A DNA stretch of 64,000 bases, taken from contig NZ_JAVXKG010000002.1 in assembly GCF_036647415.1 (NCBI RefSeq), positions 1 to 64,000 on the forward strand. The letters run 5' to 3'. Both the position numbers and the translations under genes were made by a program. The stretch's first letter is position 1. Each line of letters begins with the position of its first letter. The DNA is from Empedobacter sp036647415. GTDB lineage: Bacteria > Bacteroidota > Bacteroidia > Flavobacteriales > Weeksellaceae. The notes under the pieces are model-generated. The model was not told the origin of the DNA. It saw only the letters and a list, made by a program, of their open reading frames with translations, and ran no database searches. This document shows, one piece after another, positions 17,145-24,604 of this stretch.

Positions 17145-17184
17145 TTTTTGCATAAGAATTTAAATGTCTATAACTTTGATAGAC
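17145..17184 (+). promoter_or_regulatory. metNIQ promoter with a palindromic operator over the -7 box
   Basis: TTG (17148-17150), 20 nt, then TAACTTTG (17171-17178): a complete -33/-7 promoter. The -7 box lies inside an inverted repeat GTCTATAACTTTGATAGAC (17166-17184; 6-bp arms, 7-nt centre). An almost identical 19-mer covers the -7 box of the TonB receptor gene at 24395-24413. A repressor bound here would block polymerase. A second possible -7 box, TATTTTTG (17143-17150), overlaps the -33 region. Confidence 0.65.
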
Positions 17185-17205
17185 TAAAATTAATATAAAA
17201 TACAC

Positions 17206-17237
17206 AAACCTCTTGATGTTTTTTGAGAGGTTTTTTT
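17206..17237 (+). terminator. Intrinsic terminator in the metN leader (possible attenuator)
   Basis: AAACCTCT (17206-17213) pairs with AGAGGTTT (17226-17233) and the T run extends to 17237. It lies about 20 nt after the predicted metNIQ start point and 14 nt before the metN ATG, so transcripts from the promoter must read through it. It could also terminate read-through from the GNAT gene. Confidence 0.75.
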
Positions 17238-17251
17238 ATTAAAAATAGAGA

Positions 17252-18289
17252 ATGATTGAGATAAAAAATATATCCAAAACATTTAAAACTTCTAAAAAAG
17301 AAATTTATGCTTTACGCGATGTTTCTTTAAAAATTGATGAAGGAAAAATTTTTGGAATCATTGGTAAATCTGGTGCAGGAAAAAGCACCTTGATTCGCTG
17401 TGTTAATTTACTGGAGCGTCCTGATAAAGGAGAAGTTTTGGTAGATGGAATTAATCTTTTAGAATTAAGCAATTCTAAATTAACATTAGAAAGAAGAAAA
17501 ATCGGAATGATTTTTCAACATTTTAATTTACTTTCTTCACGAACTGTAGAAGAAAATATTGCATTTCCGATGGAATTAGAAGGTGTTTCGAAAAGCCAAA
17601 TCAAAACAAAGGTTGATGAACTTTTACACCTTGTTGGTATTCACGAAAAAGCAAAAGAATATCCTACAAATTTATCGGGCGGACAAAAACAACGTGTTGC
17701 AATAGCGCGTGCTTTGGCAAATAATCCGACAGTTTTGTTGTGTGACGAAGCGACAAGTGCTTTGGATCCTGCTACTACAAAATCTATTTTGAGATTGTTG
17801 AAAGAAATAAATCAACGACTTAATCTGACAATTTTATTGATTACGCATGAAATGGAAGTTATCAATTCTATTTGTGATGAAGTTGGCGTTATAGAAGACG
17901 GAAAGTTGGTAGAACACGGATCTGTGGAAGCTATTTTTACAAATCCGAAAGAAAATATTACACAAGAATTTATTAAAAGTTCGTTGGATATTGCTTTACC
18001 ACTAAGCTTTCAGAAAAATTTGGTTGATACTTATTCAGAAAATAATTCGACCATTTATAAGGTAAATTTTACCAATCAACCAAAATTCAATCAACTTATT
18101 GCAGAAATAAGTTCGTTGTATAAAACTGAAGCAGAAATAATTAATTCGAGAATAGAATATGCTGGAGAAATTAATTATGGAACATTTTTCTTGAAAATTA
18201 ATTCAAAAGAAAATTCAGAAATCGAAACATATTTACAGCAAAATAAATTTAATTTAGAAAAAATCGGTTATGTCAGAAGCAGTTATTAA
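17252..18289 (+). CDS. metN: Methionine ABC transporter, ATP-binding subunit
   Basis: 345 residues. Walker A GKSGAGKST at 38-46, ABC signature LSGGQKQRVAIARALA near 142, Walker B VLLCDEATSALDP near 162, and the switch His in LLITHEME. After about residue 265 comes a C-terminal NIL (ACT-like) domain, the module that in MetN binds methionine and inhibits transport when the amino acid is plentiful. It powers uptake across the inner membrane with MetI. Its 3' end overlaps metI by 20 nt. Confidence 0.93.
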   Translation: MIEIKNISKTFKTSKKEIYALRDVSLKIDEGKIFGIIGKSGAGKSTLIRCVNLLERPDKGEVLVDGINLLELSNSKLTLERRKIGMIFQHFNLLSSRTVEENIAFPMELEGVSKSQIKTKVDELLHLVGIHEKAKEYPTNLSGGQKQRVAIARALANNPTVLLCDEATSALDPATTKSILRLLKEINQRLNLTILLITHEMEVINSICDEVGVIEDGKLVEHGSVEAIFTNPKENITQEFIKSSLDIALPLSFQKNLVDTYSENNSTIYKVNFTNQPKFNQLIAEISSLYKTEAEIINSRIEYAGEINYGTFFLKINSKENSEIETYLQQNKFNLEKIGYVRSSY

Positions 18290-18923
18290 TCTATTACTTA
18301 AGGGAACTTGGGAAACAGTTTTGATGACATTTGTTTCCGGATTTTTTGGTTTTTTACTTGGACTTCCAATCGGAATTTTCTTGTTTTTGACGAGAAAAGG
18401 ACAGTTGTTAGAAAACAAATTAATCAATCAAATTTTAGCATTTTTTGTCAATGTTTTTCGTTCAATTCCATTCATTATTTTAATCGTTTGGATGATTCCT
18501 TTTACACGAGGTCTGGTCGGAACGTCAATTGGTGTCGCAGCCGCTTTGGTACCTCTTAGTATTGGAGCCGCACCATTTATAGCGCGTTTGGTCGAAAATA
18601 GTTTATTAGAAATTCCTGAAGGTTTGATAGAAGCAGCACGCTCTATGGGCGCAAAACCTTCGCAAATCATCTTCAAAGTTTTGTTACCAGAAGCATTACC
18701 ATCGTTAATAAATGCTGCAACAATTACACTAATTACTTTAGTCGGCTATTCAGCAATGGGTGGCGCTGTAGGAGCGGGTGGATTAGGACAAATAGGTTAT
18801 CAATATGGGTATGTTGGATACGATACTTTTATTATGAATACCGTTTTAATTCTTTTAATAATTATCGTTTTTATCATCCAATTTGCTGGTGATTTCTTAT
18901 CAAAAAAATTCAATCATAAATAA
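18270..18923 (+). CDS. metI: Methionine ABC transporter, permease subunit
   Basis: 217 residues, about five membrane helices. The EAA loop that contacts the ATPase is EAARSMGAKPSQIIFKVLLP near 131-150, as in MetI proteins. The family-typical block SAMGGAVGAGGLGQIGYQYGY follows. The ATG at 18270 lies inside the metN reading frame (20-nt overlap), implying translational coupling. It forms the channel for methionine import with MetN and receives substrate from MetQ. Confidence 0.93.
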   Translation: MSEAVINLLLKGTWETVLMTFVSGFFGFLLGLPIGIFLFLTRKGQLLENKLINQILAFFVNVFRSIPFIILIVWMIPFTRGLVGTSIGVAAALVPLSIGAAPFIARLVENSLLEIPEGLIEAARSMGAKPSQIIFKVLLPEALPSLINAATITLITLVGYSAMGGAVGAGGLGQIGYQYGYVGYDTFIMNTVLILLIIIVFIIQFAGDFLSKKFNHK

Positions 18924-18931
18924 TTTAAACA

Positions 18932-19741
18932 ATGAAAAAGTTAATTAAAAATATACTTCTTACAACAATTTCAGCATTTGCTTTAACATCATGTGGTGAA
19001 TCTAAAACCGATGCAAATACAATACGCGTTGGTGTGATGACTGGACCTGAATTTGAAGTGGCTCAGGTTGCGAAACAAGTTGCAAAAGAAAAATATAATT
19101 TGGATGTAGAATTGATTACTTTCAATGATTATATCGTTCCAAATGAAGCGTTGAACAATGGAGATTTAGATGTTAATGCTTATCAAACTGTTCCATTTTT
19201 AGAAGAACAAGAAAAACAAAGAGGATATAAATTAGCGCCTGTTGGAAATACATTTTTATACCCAATTGTTGGATATTCTAAAAAAATAAAATCTATAAAC
19301 GAGTTAAAAGAAGGTAATACAATTGCTATTCCGAATGATCCTGCAAATGGTGGACGATCTTTATTATTGTTACAAAAAATAGGTTTAATTAAATTGAAAG
19401 ATGGAGTTGGTTTATTTCCTAAATTAACTGATGTTGTTTCTAATCCAAAAAAATTAGAAATTTTAGAATTAGAAGCACCTCAATTGCCTCGTGTTTTAGA
19501 TGATGAAAAAGTAGCAATCTCTGTTATTAATAATAATTTTGCAGGACAAGCTGGTTTAGATGCAAAAAAACAAGGAATTTTTACAGAGAACAAAGAATCG
19601 CCTTATGTAAATATCATTGTGAGTCGTGAAGATAACAAAAACGATGAAAAAGTGAAGAAATTTGTACAAGCGTACCAGTCTGAACAAGTTGCTAAAAAAG
19701 CAGATGAAGTTTTCAAAGGTGGAGCTATAAAAGGCTGGTAA
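18932..19741 (+). CDS. metQ: Methionine ABC transporter, substrate-binding lipoprotein
   Basis: 269 residues. The signal peptide ends in a lipobox (ALTSC, Cys21), so it is membrane-anchored and faces the periplasm. The NlpA/MetQ hallmarks are present: VGVMTGPEFEVAQVAK near 32 and ITFNDYIVPNEALNNGDLDVNAYQ near 61-84. It binds methionine and delivers it to MetNI. It starts 8 nt after metI, and the operon ends at the terminator at 19768-19795. Specificity for methionine is inferred from family and operon; NlpA-type proteins can bind related sulfur amino acids. Confidence 0.9.
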   Translation: MKKLIKNILLTTISAFALTSCGESKTDANTIRVGVMTGPEFEVAQVAKQVAKEKYNLDVELITFNDYIVPNEALNNGDLDVNAYQTVPFLEEQEKQRGYKLAPVGNTFLYPIVGYSKKIKSINELKEGNTIAIPNDPANGGRSLLLLQKIGLIKLKDGVGLFPKLTDVVSNPKKLEILELEAPQLPRVLDDEKVAISVINNNFAGQAGLDAKKQGIFTENKESPYVNIIVSREDNKNDEKVKKFVQAYQSEQVAKKADEVFKGGAIKGW

Positions 19742-19767
19742 AATCTTTATTCAAAATATAAAACAAG

Positions 19768-19795
19768 AAAGGCTATTCGATAATGAATAGCCTTT
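19768..19795. terminator. Bidirectional terminator between metQ and the gamma-glutamyltransferase gene
   Basis: AAAGGCTATTC (19768-19778) pairs with GAATAGCCTTT (19785-19795). It serves the plus-strand met operon and the convergent minus-strand gene ending at 19828. Confidence 0.85.
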
Positions 19796-19827
19796 TGTTT
19801 TTATGTAAATTCTTAGAAATTATAAAC

Positions 19828-21495
19828 TTAATATCCTTCAATTTTATCATCTCCACGCGGATCTGCACCACCTTGATATGTTCCGTTTGGATTAACCAAA
19901 ATACCATCTACGCGTCCATAAGCATTTCTTTCTTTCAAATTATATCCTTTTTTGCGCAATGTTTCCCTTACATTCTCAGAAATTGCTTTTGGTTCGTAAT
20001 CTACTTGATCTGGCAACCATTGATGATGAAAACGAGAAGCAGCAACAGCTTCTTGCATTGTCATTCCAAAATCAACAACATTCAGAATTGTTTGAAAAAC
20101 AGAAGTAATAATTGTAGAGCCACCTGGAGTTCCGACAACCATAAACAGTTTACCATCCTTCTCTAAAATAGAAGGCGTCATCGAGCTTAACATACGTTTC
20201 TGTGGCTGAATTGCGTTCGCTTTTCCTCCCACCAAACCATACATATTTGGTGTTCCTGGTTTTACAGAAAAATCATCCATTTCATTATTCAATAAAAAAC
20301 CTGCGCCACCAACTACAACTAACGAACCGTAAGAACCATTAAGAGTAGTTGTTACAGAAGCTGCATTTCCATCTTTGTCTACAATTACATAATGCGTTGT
20401 TTCCATCGATTCTTTTCCAATAATTTCACCCGCTTTTACAGCAGAACTTGGTGTTGCTCTATCAAACGAAAAATTATTCATACGATTTACATTATAGGTT
20501 TTGTCTAACAATTGTTTTTGAGGAACCTTAAAAAAATCTGGATCTCCCAAATGTTCAGCACGATCTGCATAAACTCGGCGTTCTGCTTCTACCATAACTT
20601 GAATTGTAGAATCTGACTGAAATCCCCACTTTTTCAATGGATATTTTTCGATAGATTGAAACAACGAAACCAATGCAATTCCTCCACTTGATGGCGGTGG
20701 CATAGAAATTACGTTGTAATCTTTGTAAGCTCCAGAAACTGGTTTTCGCCAAACTGAATGATAATTTTTTAAATCTTTTTTTGTGATAATTCCATTTCCA
20801 CGCTTCATTTCATTCACAATCAAATCGGCTGTTTTACCAGAATAAAAACCATTTCTACCTTTTTGTTGAACCAATTTCAGCGTATTTGCCAAATCTTTTT
20901 GAATCAATAAATCTCCTTGACTCCAAGTTGAACGAGAAATTAACGCATTCGCAACTTTGTTATATTTCTCAAAATCTTCATGTTTATTTGTTAATTCACT
21001 CGCTTGTTGTTTTGTGATTGGAAAACCTTTTTCAGCTAAATCTATTGCTGGTTGTAGCAATTCTTTCCAACTTAATTTACCATATTTTTCGTGTGCTTTT
21101 ACCATTCCATCTACTGTTCCAGGAACTCCAGCAGCCAATTGTCCATACAAACTAAGATCTGTAATTGGATTACCTTCTTTATCCCAATACATATCTTCTT
21201 TCGCATTAAGCGGTGCTTTTTCACGAAAATCTAACGCATCTGTATTTCCTTTTGCATCGCGATAAACTAAAAAACCGCCTCCACCAATATTACCAGCGTT
21301 TGGATAAACAACTGCCAAAGCAAATTGCACCGCAATAGATGCATCTATTGCATTTCCACCTTTTTTCAGAATATCAATTCCAACTTTTGATGCTTCGGGA
21401 TGAGCCGTCACAACAACTCCATTTTTATATGATTCTTGCGCATTTACTTGAATAAATGTGAAGAATGAAAGTATTATTAATGATATATTTTTCAT
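19828..21495 (-). CDS. ggt: Gamma-glutamyltransferase precursor
   Basis: 555 residues with a signal peptide (ends VNAQ), so it works in the periplasm. GGTs cleave the gamma-glutamyl bond of glutathione and related peptides. The self-cleavage site and nucleophile lie in METTHYVIVD, Thr366 being the expected catalytic Thr; processing there gives a large subunit of about 345 residues after the signal peptide and a small one of 190. Other family blocks: NAGNIGGGGFLVY near 66, MPPPSSGGIAL near 265, GTPGGSTIITSVFQ and SRFHHQWLPD. It lies downstream of the TonB receptor on the same strand with a hairpin between them. Confidence 0.95.
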   Translation of the reverse strand: MKNISLIILSFFTFIQVNAQESYKNGVVVTAHPEASKVGIDILKKGGNAIDASIAVQFALAVVYPNAGNIGGGGFLVYRDAKGNTDALDFREKAPLNAKEDMYWDKEGNPITDLSLYGQLAAGVPGTVDGMVKAHEKYGKLSWKELLQPAIDLAEKGFPITKQQASELTNKHEDFEKYNKVANALISRSTWSQGDLLIQKDLANTLKLVQQKGRNGFYSGKTADLIVNEMKRGNGIITKKDLKNYHSVWRKPVSGAYKDYNVISMPPPSSGGIALVSLFQSIEKYPLKKWGFQSDSTIQVMVEAERRVYADRAEHLGDPDFFKVPQKQLLDKTYNVNRMNNFSFDRATPSSAVKAGEIIGKESMETTHYVIVDKDGNAASVTTTLNGSYGSLVVVGGAGFLLNNEMDDFSVKPGTPNMYGLVGGKANAIQPQKRMLSSMTPSILEKDGKLFMVVGTPGGSTIITSVFQTILNVVDFGMTMQEAVAASRFHHQWLPDQVDYEPKAISENVRETLRKKGYNLKERNAYGRVDGILVNPNGTYQGGADPRGDDKIEGY

Positions 21496-21519
21496 TTGAA
21501 ATGATTTTAAACAAAATTA

Positions 21520-21550
21520 CCAAACCTTCATCAAATTAATGAAAGTTTGG
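21520..21550 (-). terminator. Hairpin between the TonB receptor and ggt
   Basis: CCAAACCTTCAT (21520-21531) pairs with ATGAAAGTTTGG (21539-21550) with one mismatch. The minus-strand downstream side is only moderately T-rich (TAATTTTGTTT), so termination may be partial and ggt could be reached by read-through. Confidence 0.55.
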
Positions 21551-21575
21551 CAAAAAACCCTAAAACTATATTTTA

Positions 21576-24380
21576 TTATAAATTTAATGACAATCTTGCG
21601 AAAGCAAAACGACCACCTGTACCAAATTGCTGTCCTGTTCTTGAGTACAAGAAATATCCTGCACCACGTAAACTTCCAACATTTGTCTTGTCAGGATAAA
21701 CGTCTAACAAATTATTTGCACCAATTGTTACTGAAATATTTTTATTAACAGCATAACCAAAACTTAAATCTGTAATTACTTTTCCTCCGAAAGTCTGCGC
21801 ATCTGCTAAATTATTTGTTGCTCCATCAACCTCTCCAAAATAAACGTTTCGTAAATACACGTTCCATTTATCTAGACTATAATTCAATGATAAATTAACT
21901 TTTGTACGTGGAACAGCCGATTCTAAATAAATACGACTCGAACGATCAAAATAAGTAGCCTCTTTTCCTTTTAATAAGTCTGATGCATGTACATCACCTA
22001 CAACATTTGTTTTATTGAAAGTGGCTGATAAATCTGCTCTTAATTTTCCTAAACCAAACTTTTCTTGATACGTTAAAACAACATCTATTCCTTTGGTTTC
22101 AGTATCAATTGCATTAGCGAAAAAGCGTGCAGATGTTGCATTTGCTTGTTGTAATAATTCGTAAATTTCTTTGTCTTGAGTTGTAGCATTCGCTGCATTA
22201 CTTCCCGTAAAAGTTCCTGTATAAATAATACGATCATCAATTCGGATAAAATAACCATCTACGCTCAACTTAAATTTACCCCAATTTGCAGTAAAACCTG
22301 CTGAAACACTTTTCGATTTCTCTTCGTTCAATTCTGGTATTCCTAATAATTTAGCTGCACGACTATCATTTGTAAATGTTCCTGAATTAGAAATTGAGCC
22401 ATCTAAAAATAAACTTGATGTTGCACTAAAATACATTTGATGTAAAGATGGCGCTCTAAATCCTGTACTTGCAGCAGCTCTCAAAACATAGTTACCTAAC
22501 TTATATCGTGTTGATATTTTACCATTCAATGTCGAGCCAAAATCTGAGTAATCTTCGTAACGAACTGCGGCTGCAACTAACCAATTTTTAGTAAAATTAA
22601 ATTCCGTATCCAAATAAGCTGCTACAGAATGTCTGCTTGCATCAACTTCATTTGCTGGTAGAAAACCAGGAAAAGCTTGCGCTCCACCTGCAAAAGCTGA
22701 ACCATTCGCTGCAAATAATGTGTTGATATTTCCATTAAAATCGGGTGTATAAATTGGTTGTCCATTGGCTCCAATTCCTATCTGACGAACTTTACCGTAA
22801 TTTGCATAAGAAGATTCCTCTCCTGCTACAATTTTATAATTTTCGTAACGAAATTCGGCTCCAAAAGCAACATTAATTCCTGCCAATGCATCATCAAAAA
22901 AACGAGAAAAATCTAGGTTGGTTGTATTTTGTGTAAAACGATATCCACCAGCTTCAAAAGAAGTTGGAGAAGAGTCTAACATAGATGCATTCACTGTATT
23001 TTTAACTCCAAAATCGATTGTGTTATTTCCATACGTATTTGAGAAATCAACTTTCCAATCACCAATTTCGCTACGAATACCAGCAGCTAAGGAACGATCG
23101 TAATTATTTGTTTCTATTAATGGCATATAACCATTTGGAAAAATAGTAGAAACAGTTTGATTTAATTGTGCTGGCTGACGACGAAAAGCTGCCGATTCAC
23201 CCAAACGATAATTCAAACCTCCAAAAGCATAAATTTCTGTCTTATCCGAAACTGGAAAAAGTGAATTTAAAAAGATTGCTCCACCTTCATTTTTTGACTG
23301 TCCAATACGCGAAACATAATCGGCACGTGTTTCTCCACGACGTTCTAATTCTGCTGTTGTAATATCTACTCCTGTTGGATTTGGATATAAATCTGGTCGA
23401 TTATAATCAGAAAAAATTGTTCCTGTAAATTCTTTTTGACGGTTGAATGGTTGACGTTTATCGTACGATCCAGATAGATTTACAAAACCACCTTTTTCAC
23501 CAACTTTAACGCCATAGTTTACATTTGCCTGAAATGTTTCTCCATCAAAATTATCTTCTGCGTTCTTCGATAAATTTCCGCCATACGTAATATTTGCTCT
23601 TACTTTATCTGTCGAATCATCTAACACAATGTTGATAACACCTGCAATTGCATCAGAGCCATATTGCGCTGCTGCACCATCACGTAAAATCTCAATTCGT
23701 TTGATTGCTGAAGTCGGAATTGCATTAAGATCTGTACCTACAGATCCTTTTCCAAATGAACCATTGATGTTAATTAACGATGTTGTGTGACGACGTTTTC
23801 CATTAATCAAAACCAATACTTGATCTGGTCCAAGACCTCGTAACGAAGCTGGGTCTATATGATCTGTCCCATCAGAAATAACTTGTGTATTTGAGCTAAA
23901 TGAAGGTGCAACGTAGTTCAAAATTTGATTTAATGAAACCTGACCAACATCTTTTGTTATTTCTTTTACATCAATTACATCAACTGGTGTAGAAGAATCT
24001 AATTGTGTGCGTCCAACGCTACGAGAACCAATCAAAACAACTTCGCTAAGATCAGTTTGTGCGTCTATTGATTGTAAAAAGAAATCTAAATCAACTTCTT
24101 GTTCGTCTATAATTGTAATTGTTTGTTCATTTGTTGGCTCTCCTGCTTTTGTTACGACAATGTTGTAATTTCCTGGATTTACTAGAATTTCATAAAATCC
24201 ATTGGCATCAGTTGTTGTATTAATAGAAGTTCCTTTTACATTAACCGTTGCATTAGCTATTGGACCCTTGGCATCTTCTACAATACCATGCACTTTTGCT
24301 TGTTGAGCAAACAGTACTGATCCGCCAAATAATGTAGCGAGTAAAAATAATTTCTTGAGAGAGTATTTGTTTCTTATCAT
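21576..24380 (-). CDS. TonB-dependent outer-membrane receptor with carboxypeptidase-like domain
   Basis: 934 residues: signal peptide (ends LFAQQ), carboxypeptidase-regulatory-like domain (about 27-105), plug with SLRGLGPDQVLVLINGKRRH near 178 and IEILRDGAAAQYGSDAIAGVINI near 225, and a barrel ending FARLSLNL. It lacks the SusC signature and has no SusD partner, so it is a classic single-component TonB receptor. Its ligand cannot be read from the barrel. Its promoter carries the same palindrome as metNIQ, which hints at a sulfur amino acid, peptide or cofactor ligand; that is inference. ggt lies downstream. Confidence 0.9.
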   Translation of the reverse strand: MIRNKYSLKKLFLLATLFGGSVLFAQQAKVHGIVEDAKGPIANATVNVKGTSINTTTDANGFYEILVNPGNYNIVVTKAGEPTNEQTITIIDEQEVDLDFFLQSIDAQTDLSEVVLIGSRSVGRTQLDSSTPVDVIDVKEITKDVGQVSLNQILNYVAPSFSSNTQVISDGTDHIDPASLRGLGPDQVLVLINGKRRHTTSLININGSFGKGSVGTDLNAIPTSAIKRIEILRDGAAAQYGSDAIAGVINIVLDDSTDKVRANITYGGNLSKNAEDNFDGETFQANVNYGVKVGEKGGFVNLSGSYDKRQPFNRQKEFTGTIFSDYNRPDLYPNPTGVDITTAELERRGETRADYVSRIGQSKNEGGAIFLNSLFPVSDKTEIYAFGGLNYRLGESAAFRRQPAQLNQTVSTIFPNGYMPLIETNNYDRSLAAGIRSEIGDWKVDFSNTYGNNTIDFGVKNTVNASMLDSSPTSFEAGGYRFTQNTTNLDFSRFFDDALAGINVAFGAEFRYENYKIVAGEESSYANYGKVRQIGIGANGQPIYTPDFNGNINTLFAANGSAFAGGAQAFPGFLPANEVDASRHSVAAYLDTEFNFTKNWLVAAAVRYEDYSDFGSTLNGKISTRYKLGNYVLRAAASTGFRAPSLHQMYFSATSSLFLDGSISNSGTFTNDSRAAKLLGIPELNEEKSKSVSAGFTANWGKFKLSVDGYFIRIDDRIIYTGTFTGSNAANATTQDKEIYELLQQANATSARFFANAIDTETKGIDVVLTYQEKFGLGKLRADLSATFNKTNVVGDVHASDLLKGKEATYFDRSSRIYLESAVPRTKVNLSLNYSLDKWNVYLRNVYFGEVDGATNNLADAQTFGGKVITDLSFGYAVNKNISVTIGANNLLDVYPDKTNVGSLRGAGYFLYSRTGQQFGTGGRFAFARLSLNL

Positions 24381-24394
24381 TTTACCATTTTAAA

Positions 24395-24428
24395 GTCTAG
24401 CAAATTTATAGACTTTATAGACTACAAA
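24395..24428 (-). promoter_or_regulatory. TonB-receptor promoter with the met-type palindromic operator
   Basis: On the minus strand TTTG (24428-24425), 16 nt, then TAAATTTG (24408-24401). The -7 box lies inside GTCTATAAATTTGCTAGAC (24413-24395), which matches the metNIQ operator at 17 of 19 positions. An additional half-site ATAGAC (plus strand 24417-24422) adjoins it, between the -33 and -7 boxes. Confidence 0.65.
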
Positions 24429-24559
24429 CCAAATCTTATTTAAATAAACTAAAATAAAACTTTAAAATAATGTTAAAATAGGATATAATCCTGCAATACA
24501 AGTTTAATTTAGAATAATTTTCACAAATAAAAAGACTTAATAAATTATTATTCATAAAA

Positions 24560-24585
24560 AAAAGGGACTCAATTGAGTCCCTTTT
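24560..24585 (-). terminator. Terminator of rimP-nusA-infB
   Basis: AAAAGGGACTC (24560-24570) pairs perfectly with GAGTCCCTTTT (24575-24585) around AATT. On the minus strand a run of T follows. It lies 20 nt beyond the infB stop. Confidence 0.9.
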
Positions 24586-24604
24586 ATATGTTATAAAATT
24601 AAAT

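Noticed and set aside
17164..17187. Seven-codon leader peptide before metN
   Set aside because: It contains no Met codon beyond the start and lies over the operator/-7 box, so with the predicted start point it would not even be transcribed.
19783..20166. 127-codon plus-strand frame overlapping the 3' end of ggt
   Set aside because: It begins inside the bidirectional terminator and is antisense to ggt. The composition is Cys/Ile/Phe-rich, as expected for a shadow frame.
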